Part shown: positions 22,128 to 34,010 of the stretch, piece after piece
Layout: every line of letters begins with the position of its first letter
Numbering within the stretch: position 1 is the first letter of the stretch
DNA from: Adiantum capillus-veneris
Taxonomy: Eukaryota; Streptophyta; Polypodiopsida; Polypodiales; Pteridaceae
Length of the DNA: 64,000 nt
NCBI GenBank assembly: GCA_014529385.2
Contig: CM043953.1
Coordinates: forward strand, 76,680,372-76,744,371
Direction of reading: 5' to 3'
Made by a program: the position numbers and the translations under genes
Notes under the pieces: generated by a model
Seen by the model: only the letters and a program-made list of their open reading frames with translations
Told to the model about the DNA's origin: nothing
Database searches by the model: none

Positions 22128-22917
22128 TTGAACACAGATTGAATCTCTTTGTTATCCATTTTGTGTTTCAATTTTCCCAAAAAATTTGCGCTTAGCCCCG
22201 TTATTCCCACCTTCTCTAGAGTTTTTTGTAGATCATTCCATAAATATGGTTTGATTTTTAATAGTTCTCCTAAAGTAAGAGTGCATTGGATGGGTGTAGA
22301 CATGATTGAATGGATGTTGTTTACTTCTAGGGTCTGTTCCGCTCTCTTTACTTGAGTGGTCTTACACACTATGGATTCATCTTTGTTATCTCCCAAGTAA
22401 GAGGGTAATGTTTTCAAGGTCAATGGTTTAGACATTCCTGAAGCTTCAGATCCACAATCCCCATACAAGGATTGTACATCCATGTCCATATCAGGAGCTA
22501 GATTGTCTAACCAAACTTCCTCTATAGGAGCCGACTAGCGTTAAACTCCCATCATTAATCTCTTTACATTTCTCCCATAAGTGTCCTAGCCAGTCTTCTT
22601 CTACAAATGGAATTCCATCTAAGACATCTTCGATGTCCGGTACTATAAGTTCTGGCTCTTTTGTTTCTAGGTGGGGTTCTACCACCACTTTGGATTTTTC
22701 AGAAGCTCCTCATATTTTTCGTACTTTCAAGCTTGGGTTTTTGTTTTTCGAGCATCTCTTGCGTGACTCTTACCAAATTTTGATAAGCTTCAAGCTTAGC
22801 TACATCCATGTATGGAGAAGGATAGTTTTTCCATTTGTTTTCCATGCTTTGGCCTGCTTTAAGACTCGCTTGGTAGGCTTCCAAGGGTGCATTAATAGGC
22901 TCAAAAATTTTTATCAA
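22128..22917 (-). pseudogene. Family H region before the protease
   Basis: Minus frames 22917-22699, 22688-22491 and 22489-22124, the last with IQCTLTLGELLKIKPYLWND and LQKTLEKVGITG. The last joins the protease frame by a one-base shift. Likely the Gag-Pol joint region; no catalytic motif. Confidence 0.5.
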
Positions 22918-23248
22918 CCAAAATTGATCCTCCAGATTTCAAAGAGGTTTCTTTGATTTCACTTCCAGTTTCTTTCACCTTTTCCTGGAATAGATTTTTT
23001 GCTTTCTCCTTGATTTTTGCCCGTTTGTTTTCTCATCTTATACCTTTTGTTTCTGCTTCTTTTGGTATTTTGAGAGGAAACTTTTGTATTCTTTAAATAT
23101 TAGAGGAGTTATGTTTCTTTTTCTTAGCCTGGGCTCTGGTAATTACCTTGAATGGAACAATCGGTTCGCTCTCAGATGATCTACTAAGTATCACTTGGAC
23201 TACATTCACTATTGTTTTATCCTTGTTTAAATGATTTTTAGGAAAATC
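22918..23248 (-). other. Decayed gag-pol joint
   Basis: About 330 bases between the end of the gag frame and the next frame. Lys/Glu-rich readings on the minus strand are broken by several stops. No separate feature is seen. Confidence 0.35.
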
Positions 23249-24760
23249 TTATGGGAAGTGTCCTCCCTTTTTACAACATTGTATGCAATAAGCTTCAACT
23301 GGCTTGAGGTTTTTGTCAGGCTCTAGGTATTCATTCTTCCAATGATCATCTGCACCACAATTATGAGAGTTTCCACTTCTTGGCTTAATCATGGGTCTTA
23401 CCATAGGAGGTCTAACACCTTGATTAACTACATAATACACTGGTGCAAGCTCTGGTGGAGTATAAGTCACGGGTTCTTCCATTGGTGGTGGATGTGAATT
23501 ATAACAATCTCCTTTTACCATTACTGTAGATGGACTAGGCTCAGCATAGGGTGTAATAGGCACTAGTGCTTGTTTATCTATGACTCCCTCTGGATGCATG
23601 TACTTTACATGCACTCCATTATGTTCTGGATATGGAGGTTGTTGGCCCAACACGGATTGAGTTCTTTCCATATCCATCGGTGGTCTTTGAGCTAGGGCCA
23701 TATTAGGTTGATATCTATACATGGGTTGTCCTTGTTGCCTCATAGTTACGTACTGAACATTCCCATCATAATTTGGTTGGTAATAGCACTCATTGGTCTC
23801 ATGGTTGGTCCATTTATCCTCTATTGCACACCATTTTTGCGGCCTAATTGGTTGTCCTTGTTGAGGTATCCCTTGCCGTAGTCTCCTCATAGGTGCTTTT
23901 TGCATGTTATTCATCATGTCATTCATACTTTTGAGCATGTCTTTTGTGGCTAAAAGTGGTGTTGTAGCAGCCGTTCCCACTTGTATTGGTTTAGTGGATG
24001 TTGTTTTCTCACTTTGGTTATCCTTAGGGACATCTTCTTTGTTGAAAATATCACAATTGTCTCCTAAGTCAATAGAAGCTCTCACACACTCTTCTAGGGT
24101 TGTATGCTTCTTGCTATACAATATAGCATGAAGTTCTTGTTTAGCAGTCCCTCTAGAAACAATGATACTAGTCATTCTTCTACAGGTATCTCTAGCTCTG
24201 GGCATCTGGCAATGTATTGTTTCATTCAAGTTGCACAATCCCTAACAGACTCACCTTGTTTTCGTTTAAAGTTTAAAGTTCATGATTGACCTTGGTGGAA
24301 TGTTTTGGAGCCATATCAATGCTTTTCCTTCTAATGTCATTCCAAACCCCTTGAATTGAGTATGGAAGTCAACTGTGCGTTCTGCTTTTAGCACTTGCTT
24401 AAATCTTGCTAAGTGGTCGTATGGATCACCTGATCCATTTTATTTTTTGACCCATTTTTGAAAATCAGCTGGTCTGACACGTCTACTTGGTTCAACTCCT
24501 GGTCTCCTGGCAGTTGGTCCTGTTCCGAGTCCTTCAGAGCCAGTCTGTTGGAAATAGTGACTCATGTAGCCCTGGACGGGCTTTAGTGTCACCTGGTTTT
24601 CTTTGTGATGAGGTGGTTTCTGGTTTCTTAACATTACTCTCGGAAGACCTCTCATGGTGTTCATCTCTTAGAATAGTTTTTGGTCCTTGGTCCAATATCC
24701 AATCCCTTATGGAGTACCCTTGGTATTTGGTTTGTTCTACCTCCTCAGGAGTCATCATAA
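23249..24760 (-). pseudogene. Family H gag
   Basis: The start is taken as the double ATG at about 24758 (MMTPEEVEQTKYQGYSIRDW). A frame change near 24535 and a stop near 24440 lead into a capsid region, then the long frame 24238-23249. That frame contains CRRMTSIIVSRGTAKQEL, a Pro/Gln-rich stretch, a Cys/His segment KWCAIEDKWTNHETNECYY, and a final cysteine-bearing segment near 23270. This order, capsid then Pro-rich with zinc-type residues, suits Gag of Athila/Tat-like elements. Confidence 0.75.
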
Positions 24761-25098
24761 CAAAGTTATTATTACAACCATTAAGAGAAAGTTGGAATCA
24801 CTTTTGGGCCCTGTAAGAAGTGCCACGTCGGCTTAGAGAGAGAAAATGAAAATGTTAAATTGTGCATTTTATGTGATACTTTTTGCGCAACAAAAACCCA
24901 AAATGACATTCTTTGGTAGGTAACCGCCGTCTTTATCATTCTTATCCTTCATTCTCTTTTCAAGAATCCAACTGACCGTATGACTAATGATTTGAAATGC
25001 CAACTTACAAGCGTTCCCTCCAGAAACATAAGCCACACGAACTCTATCAACTCTAAACTTGATAATATGGTCTTCCCTCCCGAAACCTGATATATTTC
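24761..25098. other. Junction between family H gag leader and a non-retroelement island
   Basis: About 65 bases of probable gag leader, then sequence unlike family H. The change falls near 24825 (TGTAAGAAGTGCCACGTCGG). It includes ACCGCCGTC and a TCTATCAACTCTA phrase repeated at about 25048 and 25127. No terminal inverted repeat is obvious. It may include the promoter of the gene at 25141. Confidence 0.35.
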
Positions 25099-25140
25099 AT
25101 GAGTTTCGAGTGTTCGTCTTTTTCTCTATCAACTCTAGGA

Positions 25141-27785
25141 ATGGAGAATGCTTCTTTTCCTGATGAAAACACCAATTTGAACTTTCAATCCTCAGCCCCT
25201 TCATCTTTAACACTTACCCAAAGAAAGAACACACATCATCTTCATGTTGATGTATTGCAAGAGTATGCGCCGTTGCAAAAACGTAGGAGGGAGTCTTTCT
25301 TATCTCAACGAAAGAAAGAACTTGGAAGGACAAACAAGGAACATCATGTGGATTTGTGGACCAATGGGTCTATTTATCCAAAGGATCCTATAGCAAATGC
25401 GCCACCTCCCTTTGCTAATACCACTAAGCTCTTACATTTCACTGGCGATGGCAAGGATGGGCTATTGGGATACACCGAACATTTGGAAATGAGAGGATTG
25501 AATGCGAAAAGGCAAAGAAACTTCCTGGCAATGGAGAACATGCAGCTGAAAAAACTTAATGAAGCATGCTCTCAAAAGATTTCATCAAACAAAGAGACAA
25601 TCCAAGGCCTTGAGAAGAAGATCACAAGTTTGCGAAAGAAAGACACCGTGCTTGGTATTCGGAAAAGAAAACGAGATCTGTGCAACATTGAGAACATGAA
25701 GATTGGTAGTGGTGGCCTAAAAAAACAAATACGAGATTTAAGGTATCTTGAAGTTTGTTTCTGCTTTTGTATCTTCAATGTGCTTCACTAAGAAATAGAT
25801 ACACTTTCCTATACATGATTATAACACATGGTGCTTTTTTGGCAGGTCTTTACTGCATTCAAACTCGAATGGTGCAGGCTTCGATGCCGGAGTGCATTAC
25901 AGTCGTCTAGTTCCAAAAGAAGTAGTTGAAGAGATGATAACTCAGAAAAAATTTCGTAAGTTGAAAGGGAGGCTCCTTACCTCCTTCATGAATGAGAATC
26001 AGCTGGAACTAATGGAAGTGCAAGTAATCCTTGATGAGAGTGGCATCTTGCAGATGGGATACAGGGCACTCGTCAAAGCATTAGCTAAAAAGTCTCAAAA
26101 TAAACTACAGAGAGGATCATTGCTGCCAAAGCCATCACATGTAAAGGTTGCTCGCCGGCACGTAAACAGTGAGGTGTTTGAGAAACTTGGGTCACCATTC
26201 CATATTGAAGCAACGTTCTTAGGCAAGGGCGGCAGAGAGGTACAATTTAACGAGCACAACAACCTCTTTGTTGATCTTGAAGCATTGCAAAGGTATACAA
26301 TTCACTTCTTTGACATTAGTCGAGAGGAGTGCGGTGGGGTTCTCAAGTTTTTTCTGAAGCTCCACGAGTGCGAGGTCCTGAAGAACAAGAAGCTAGAGTG
26401 AGTCACCATTACCCTCATGAACAAAGCTCTAGATCCATCAATAACGAAAGAGGATCCATGATACTTCAGCGTGCAATCCGAAAACAACATTCTAACTCTA
26501 GGATCATTTCAGGTATACTTTTTTCACTCTATGATAACAAAAATATTGATTATTTGGTTGTTGATTTTGTGTTTTCATTTTTCACTGCTGCAGGTTGATA
26601 AGGAAAATTTTGAAATCCTCGATTGGGTTTTTAGTCAAACCCAAATTCCTTCTATCATTAGTGAACAAAGAAACAGAGCCGTTCTTTCAGTGGATGGATT
26701 TGGTGACTATACAGTGGAATGGCACATGGCAGGTGACTTAAAGACTCTTAAGTGTATGTACAACATAACACACGGAGCAGCTGTGGCAAATCCATGCTTA
26801 TATTGCATTGCTGATACACAATCTCTTGAGAGTGTGCAATGAAATAGAGCTCCCAAAAGACATCTTCAAGATAAAACTTTTAGACCAGTGCTTGATATTC
26901 CTCTGAGTAGATTTCACATCTGTACACTTCATGCACTCTGTCGAATAAGTGAAAAGGTGGTTCATTTGTACATATGTTTTGCATGGACATTAAAGCCAGA
27001 GAGTGAGTAGAAAAGAGTGATCAAAGCATTAGAGGGAGTGCTCTCAGACATTGGTTTGCATGGAGGCAATGTCAAAATTGAAGAGAATCCTAAGATGTCT
27101 CAAAGTCGTTACAAGGTACCTAGGAAAGCATCGATAGGCGGCATGAAGGCAAGAAGGTTTCTTGGGTTTAGCCTCAAAGATTCAGATAGAGAAGAAAGGA
27201 CAAACCTGTTCAACAAATGGAAACAATTACATAAAGTGGTTAAAGACAATGCTGGTGGTGGGGCAATCTAGAATTACAAGGTGAACGTGTAGAAATCACT
27301 AGATAAAATTTTTCACTACGTTGAGAAGCATTCTTGGGACCAAAGTAAGCTCACATCATTTCAAGCAGCCTTGCTAAATTGGAAAAAGGCTTACCTTACA
27401 GGGTGGGGTAGGTAACATATCACACATTACATGGTGGGTTAGCATTCTATGCATACAAAACAAAATTCTAAATTGTACTCTACTGACCATTTTGTTTTAT
27501 TTCAAAGCAGCACATATTGTTCAACCATGGTCCATATTTTGCCAAGGCATACGGCCACTATCAATATGGTCCACACAAGGCATGGAAAAAACCCACTACA
27601 TGGCAAGAACAGGTTATTTTAAGCACACTATACATGGGGGAGAAAAGGATAAGGCCAATAGCCTATTAGAGTTACACAAATGGACTTATAGACGACTAAT
27701 TCATAGAGCAAGGCAGAAGGAACTTCTTAAGAGTTCAAAATTACACGGTCTTTACAACACATCCGCAAAGAGAAGAAACAGATAG
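25141..27785 (+). pseudogene. Multi-exon transposase-like gene, decayed
   Basis: Plus-strand coding pieces joined by GT-AG introns. Exon 1 from ATG 25141 (MENASFPDENTNLNF) to about 25741, with a basic coiled coil near residues 130-200. Intron about 25742-25845, ending TTTTTGGCAG. Exon 2 (HYSRLVPKEVVEEMITQKKF, FHIEATFLGKGGREVQ, then after a stop a reading with YFSVQSENNILTLGSFQ). Intron about 26512-26593, ending CTGCTGCAG. Exon 3 VDKENFEILDWVFSQTQIP, AVLSVDGFGDYTVEWHMAGD, LKTLKCMYN and a CLYC pair. The tail (27492-27785) has QGMEKTHYMARTGYFKHT and NSLLELHKWTYRRLIHRA. The build (coiled coil, acidic core, Cys pair, HxxxR tail) recalls uncharacterised transposase-like proteins; I cannot name the superfamily. 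At least four stops or frameshifts. Confidence 0.55.
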
Positions 27786-27865
27786 ATTCGGGAGCTTCAA
27801 ATGCGGGGGAGCGCCTTCTGAGGTGGGGATGCTCGAGTTAGGAGCCGGAGAAGATGGACCTGAGC

Positions 27866-27870
27866 CCGTC
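27866..27870. repeat. Target site duplication CCGTC (left)
   Basis: CCGTC directly left of the long-LTR element, repeated at 39854-39858. Confidence 0.85.
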
Positions 27871-30800
27871 TGTGAGGGCCATACCCAGACTCAACCCTAC
27901 TCACCTCCCTCAGTCCTCCAGATCGTTCCAGGGAATGACATAGATCTATCTGCAGGTATCCCTCCCACTTGGGACCGACACTCAGACAAGACTCCGGTCT
28001 ATCTTGAATACCAACCCAAGGGGGTACATCCCTTCATTCAACGATTCTATGGGCTTCTCATAATCAATCTGTCCTTGACAGCTTTCCGCACCCAAAATCG
28101 TGGTCCTTATTCTTTAACTTGAGTATCTTCTCTTGCTTTCTTGTTCTCCCTTGGTTCATGGCGATAACCCCTTTCTCCTGAAAAGCAGGCACAACAGTTA
28201 CTACTTTTCCCTAAGAAAAGAGATCTTGCAATCCTACTTGGTCTCGCTCGTCCCCGATTACCCGTTCTTATCCCACGTAGTCCTAGTGTTTAACATAAAA
28301 ATTTTAAATCAACATCTGGCCATCTGACCCTCCGGATCCGCCTACCCACCGAACCATTTCATGAAAATCCCTTCATGAGGTAGTACTTCACTACTACAAA
28401 ATCAAGAAGACAGCAGTCTATCACACATCATCAAACAACAAGCAGCATGCAATCTGTTGCATACCCTCGTTCAGGGAGATTCATCTGGTTGTTCCCACCA
28501 GATCTTTATTTGGAAACTTTGAATTCATTTCCTTTCCTTTATCTGCTATAATTAGCTTGTAACTAGTTTCCTAACTAATCATGCAACACATTTAGTTTCA
28601 ACCAATTCATCTTGCCTGCCTATTCAGAACAAGATAATCGGTTACAAGCCATCAAAATGGCAACACCTTCACAATATTTCCTAGAATTAAGTGTTTGGGA
28701 AAGGCTCATCAAGTGATTTCATCATTCCTTCCTAAGCATTTTATTTCGAGAGGTATAGCACCATCTGGTGACAGATGCACAGGATAGCCCCTATATTCCT
28801 AGCCTTTTCAGTTCCTTTTTAAGAAACCAAGTCGAAAAAATTTCCTTTATTAAATTCACATCATCCTCCTTGAGTATCACCTTCTCATCCATCTATTGGC
28901 ATCAAGCCATACCCGGATTATGGCCGATTTCCAATAAGATACCGCGGGTACTTCACCCGGTCGGGCAAAAATAAAACAAACCGATTCATCCCTTATGCCT
29001 TGGGCACGAATGACCTAGGTATAACAACTTACCGATTACACTGCCCTAGCCAAAAAGGGCCAATCTCCGTCAAGTTCCCCAAGAGAATCCTCTCAATGGG
29101 CCGGCCTTTCAATCAAATTGACCCCAAGAAGATCCATCTTGGTTTCCGATCATTTCCATGCAATCTTCAAAACTCCTAATTAAATCTATGTTTTGCAATG
29201 GGCTATCCCTATCACCTCTCGAGATTCTTTTTTAACTCCTAGTTGGTAATTTCTAGGTTCATTCATTTATAAACCTTAATTCCTACTTTCATTAATTATC
29301 TACTAGCCAAGTTTATTTAGAAAATACAAGTGCTTTTTTGCCATAGGCATTTGATGGTTAATGTCTCTTCGAAAAAACCAACTTTTTAAGTTCAATCCCC
29401 GTTTTGTCGATTCCGAGGTTTTTGCAATCCTTTACCATCCATGGGACATCTTGAAGCTTGTAGAGTATTCGGTTCAAAACAACACGGAGGTCAATTCCGC
29501 GAAGTTATCCCCTATCTCCCCCATCCCGTATTTGCAAACAAACTTGAAATTGACAACTTTAGAAATACTCATTAATATCATAAGCTGAACTACTTCTATC
29601 GAGTTTAGACAACTACTCTTTTCTTATGGTGCCTAGCTTTCCATTTTAGGAAGCTAGCTAGAAGGTCGTCCTGTAATTTATGAGTCTTTCCATTAAAGCT
29701 TAAACCTAAAATACAAGGTAGTCACTAAAGCTTACACCTAAGTGAAAAGTTACCATTAATGCTTAGCTTAAGAGTGAAAATCTACCTTTGAAACTTAACT
29801 TAATGATGTATAGATACTCTTAGCACTTAACCTTAATTGCGAGGTTTCCATTAAAGCTTAAATTTAAAACACAAGGTAGTCCCTAAAGCTTGCACCTAAG
29901 TGCAAAGTTACCATTAAATCTTGCTTAAGAGTGTAAATCTACCTTGGAAGCTTAGCTTAATGACACATAGATACTCTTAGCACTTAACCCTAATTGCGAG
30001 GTTTCCATTAAAGCTTAAACCTAAAATACAAGGTAGTCATTAAAGCTTACATCTAAGTGCAAAGTTACCATTAAAGCTTAGCTTACGAGAGCAAATCTAC
30101 CTTTGAAGCTTAACTTTGATGCATAGATAGTCTTATCACTTGACCCTAATTGCGAGGTTTCTATTAAAGCTTAAACCTAAAGATATAAGGTAGTCACTAA
30201 AACTTACACCTAAGTGCAAAGTTACCATTGAATCTTAGCTTACGAGAGCAAATCTACCTTTGAAGCTTAACTTTATGATGCATAGATACCTTTATCACTT
30301 GATCCTAGTTGCAAGGTTTCCATTAAATCTTAAACCTAAAAATATAAGGTAGTCACTAAAGCTTACACCTAAGTGAAAAGTTACCATTAAAGGTTAGCTT
30401 ACGAGTGAAAATCTACCTTTGAAGCTTAACTTTATGATGCATAGATACTCTTATCACTTGACCCTAATTGCAACATTTCCATTAAAGCTTAAACCTAAAA
30501 ATACAAGGTAGTCACTAAGGCTTACATCTAAGCGCAAAGTTACCATTAAAGCTTAGCTTACGAGTGCAAATATACCTTGAAGCTTAACTTAATGATGCAT
30601 AACTACCATTAATACTTAACCTTAATTCCAAGGTTACCATTAAAGCTTAAACCTAAAATGATGCACATAAACCTTCCTAGTATTAAAACACATGGATTAA
30701 TTAATCCTATTAGAAATGAAGATTACCTCCTCTAAACAAGAGGGAACTGGGGTTGAAGTCCTTCTTGAAGAGATGTGAGGTTCAAGGAGGAAGGAAAGGG

Positions 30801-31399
30801 GTTTAGGATGAAGAGGAAGGAGAGAGGATCTTCTTCACAAAACTCTCAAGGGTTTGGCCTTCAAGAGAGGGAGAGAGCAAGAGCAAGGTTTAATGGAAAT
30901 CTTGATTTACTTAAGCATAATCTTGAGCATGATAAGTATGCAAGTATCTTAGCAATATGTGTGTGTAAAGTTACAAAGGAGAGGGGGTGCTTATATATGA
31001 AATGGTGGTATTCTTTTCTCAATTCCTATTGGATCCCAATTCTCCTCTCAATTGCTATTGGACCCCAATTCTCTTCTTAACTCCTATTGACCCCAATTTT
31101 CTTCTTAGTTCTTATCTCTTAACTTTATCTTTCAATCAAGTTAGTCACTTTTTTCTCCCAGTTCCCGATCTAGATCAGTTCCCACGCGGCTTTTGACAAA
31201 GAAGTATTAAAATAATCTGAATCTTATTTTTTGGAAAAATATAGGGATGACGTAATTTCTTATCTAAAACATCCTTGTCTTTTCATTCTGGAGTAAAGTC
31301 TCGTCCGCATGACATCTTTGTTAGTCTCACTTTTTCTAAAATATTTTCTAGGATGAAAAAAGTTTTGAATGGCTTTAGGGTTTAGGGAGGGACCTTACA
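27871..31399 (-). repeat. Family L 3' LTR
   Basis: 3529 bp, nearly collinear with 36300-39853 with scattered substitutions and small indels. It contains a tandem array (29691-30650) and a GA-rich block near 30770-30900. Plus-strand frames in it recur in the other LTR but change frame and are not convincing genes. Confidence 0.9.
29691..30650. repeat. 158 bp tandem repeat in 3' LTR
   Basis: Six units of about 156-168 bp, each opening with CATTAAAGCTTAAACC and containing AAGGTAGTCACTAAAGC and GATGCATAGATACTC. Starts at about 29691, 29849, 30006, 30162, 30321 and 30480, with a final partial at 30648. The same array lies in the other LTR. Confidence 0.9.
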
Positions 31400-31410
31400 A
31401 ACTCCCTAAC
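31400..31410 (-). other. Possible polypurine tract of family L
   Basis: Minus-strand GTTAGGGAGTT directly before the LTR start TGTAAGG. Position is right; composition is only moderately purine-rich. Confidence 0.4.
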
Positions 31411-32002
31411 AAAAAGAAAGAGTTGTCCTCAGCTCGGGACATGCTTTAGAGAATAGTCAGACTCGATCTTCGATCAACTTATGATTGAAGATGGTCAGTA
31501 ACTTTAGGGTATTTAGATTAAAGGACAGTGAAGCTAGTATGGACCTTGAATAATACACTTCTCTTGTATTTTTAGCACTGGCTCAAAAGTCTTAATGACT
31601 CAGGGTTACTTTAATTACTGAGTGTGATCTTACTCAACTAGGTATTTTTCTTTTGGTGTGACCGGATTGTGTTTCTACTGTGAGGTCTGAAGATCATTTC
31701 TTCACTTCGCTCTCTATCTAGCTTCAATACGCTTTGTAAAAATCTTACCATTCTTACCTAGACTTTACCTTATCTGTTTTGTGCGTTGACTCATTTCACT
31801 ATTTTTATCATCCAACTGATACCATGTTCTTGACAGTTCAATGATTTCATACTGATCTTGCAATATCTCCTCCCTTGTGTACCCAATTTATTTTCTGCAT
31901 CCTTATTTATCTTTTGTCTATAGCTTACTAGATCATCTTTCACTTGGTAATCAGATATTTCACGTATCATAACAACTAGACTTGTAAAGCACCATTGACG
32001 AT
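31411..32002. other. Family L sequence between integrase and 3' LTR
   Basis: About 590 bases, AT-rich. No frame beyond short readings and no recognised element. Confidence 0.35.
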
Positions 32003-33160
32003 TTGAATCTCTAAAGATGCTTGAATTCCATAAATATGATGATTGGTTACATTCGCATAAAAATTACATCAAAAGTACCATCGATATCTTGAAGAATAAT
32101 TATAAGTTGTTCCGAAGAACCAACCAAAAATATGATCAAGGGTTTGGACAAAAGGGAGATATTGATTTGATTCCAAAAGGTCCACAACATCTGAATACAA
32201 GCTTACAGAATTTCCCTAGCTTTAAGAAGCTGCGTTTGGATTTGACTCTTGAGAAAAACTTGTTCACCTTTGCTAAAGCCTCTAGCGGATGCGGTGAAGA
32301 TCAGCATAACTCTTCTGCCTATCACTAGCTCTCTTCAGGTTGTCTCTAATGACTAGAAGTTGATGATCCATCTCTTCTAGGGTAGAATTAGAGGCACGAA
32401 CATGAAGAGCTGGGTCGGCTAATCGAAGAGGGACTAAACATTCTTGACCATACAGGGCTTTAAAGGGTGACATTTCCAGGCTGCGATGGTGAGAAGAGTT
32501 ATAAACTCAACCAGGGAAAGAAACTTGATCCATTGCTAGGGTTGTTGTTTGCAGTATGCTTGAAGCATATCTTCAATGACTTGATTCACTCGCTCAGTTT
32601 GCCCATCAGTCTTCAGATGATATGCTGAGCTGAGATTCCGTTGGGTACCCAGAGATCGAAACATGGCTTGCCAAAACTTAGAAGTGAATTTGGCATCCCG
32701 ATCACTGATGATTCTTGTAGGGATTCCATGTAATCGTATTACTTCTTTGACAAAAACTTGGGCTATGTCGATGGTAGCGATTGTCTGCTTGACTGGAATT
32801 AGATGAGCCACCTTAGTGAGCTTACTATTATGAAAAAAATAGAATCATAGTTTCCAGTTGTCTTTTGAAGACCAGTGACAAAGTCCATACTCAGACATTC
32901 CCACTTCATCTGAGGAATATCTAGGGGCTGAAGCTTTTCAGGTAGTAAAAGAAGACCATCTGCTAAGGTATAGTTAGTTAAGTGTTCCCTAAGGCTCTGA
33001 GATTGAATCTCTTGTAGAAGAGGTTTAAAATAGGGGTCTACCTGAATTTCTTGTTGAAATTCCTCGAGTAAAGAAGAGCTAAGGAGTGAATTAGTCAGGG
33101 TTGATGAGGATAGGACTATTGGTCAAGAGGTCTTTAAGTCTATTGAAGGCAGTATCTCTC
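32003..33160 (-). pseudogene. Family L integrase with zinc-binding module deleted
   Basis: Minus reading from about 33110: LLQEIQSQSLREHLTNYTLA, then DGLLLLPEKLQPLDIPQMKW and CLSMDFVTGLQKTTGNYDS (first Asp), then the frame 32811-32536 with HLIPVKQT, GIPTRIISDRDAKFTSKFW (second Asp) and DGQTERVNQVIEDML (Glu). The frame 32473-32282 has MSPFKALYGQECLVPLRLAD. In related integrases an HHCC zinc-binding module of about 70 residues lies between the DGLL and LQPL positions; here these are directly joined. The tail near 32230 includes a CCGPFGI reading, the C-terminal module. Stops and frameshifts are present. Confidence 0.8.
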
Positions 33161-33499
33161 CCCAACAAAAAAAAAAAGAATGAGCTATCCTCAACTCGAA
33201 TAAAGTATGTAATTGATGTAGCTTCTTGGATACGTCTTACAACTTAACTTCTTGTTAATGCTTTCAACTTGACTTCTCTCTTACACTTCGTCATCCCAAA
33301 AAATCTACTAATATAATATTGGAGTCATGGAAAATCTTTCTTAATAAGCTATCTTCTTGAATAAGTCATCGCATTTGTAGCCTCTTCGATATGCTACTTC
33401 CTCTTTATAAGCTATTGGTAATCCCTTATTTCTTAGCACTTGTTATCCTCTTATTTTTGTGATCTTCACTCTCTTGTAACTTAGTCATTTTCTTATCTG
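33161..33499. other. Family L internal spacer
   Basis: Contains an A-run near 33167 and many CTT repeats. No coding frame is seen. RNase H and reverse transcriptase would be expected on this side, to the right, but are absent. Confidence 0.35.
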
Positions 33500-34010
33500 A
33501 TGGCGTCTTGGCAAGAAGACTTGGTTCTTCTTGTATGCATCTCTCACTTGCAGAGTGCAGATGAGGCAGTTAAAAGACAGTTCTTAGTGCGATACAAAGA
33601 TCTCCTCTTTCCTCAGCCAAATTCTTGTGTCGTTCAGACGATATGGAAGACATGGCGACATCTCACAAGAGTGACTCTCTGGGGTAGAGACCATTTCCGC
33701 AACAATACCCGACTTGCTATGGTTACAGAGGCTCTGGGACTTGGCCCTCGATACTACTGCATCAAAAGGACACTAGGTCTTGGGTTCTCCGCAAGGTTGT
33801 TCTTGATTGTGTAGTTTTATTGCCCATTCCAAGATTTGTCTCGATACCATCTCGAGTCTTCCTCTTAGAGGTCCTTTTCTCTTCTCAGCTCATACCCGAG
33901 ATATTGCTCAAGCTGTTTCTCATAGAACCATTCCAGAGGGTGAGCGTTCTAACATGTGTGGCACTTGCGATACTTGGTTATGTGATAGAGGATCTTCATG
34001 AGTTGTAAAC
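33500..34010 (+). pseudogene. Unrecognised plus-strand ORF inside family L
   Basis: 104-residue frame starting MASWQEDLVLLVCISHLQSA. It has a basic, Trp-bearing middle (WKTWRHLTRVTLWGRDHFRN). After a frame change near 33790 it continues with hydrophobic segments (frame 33820-34008, VFLLEVLFSSQLIPEILLKL and VSVLTCVALAILGYVIEDL). It runs opposite to the element. The composition looks protein-like rather than like a shadow of minus-strand coding. No family is recognised; it may be a captured host fragment. Confidence 0.3.

Noticed and set aside
30775-31196. Plus frames in the family L LTRs (also 39227-39562)
   Set aside because: Present in both LTRs but with altered length and frame, so not maintained as genes.
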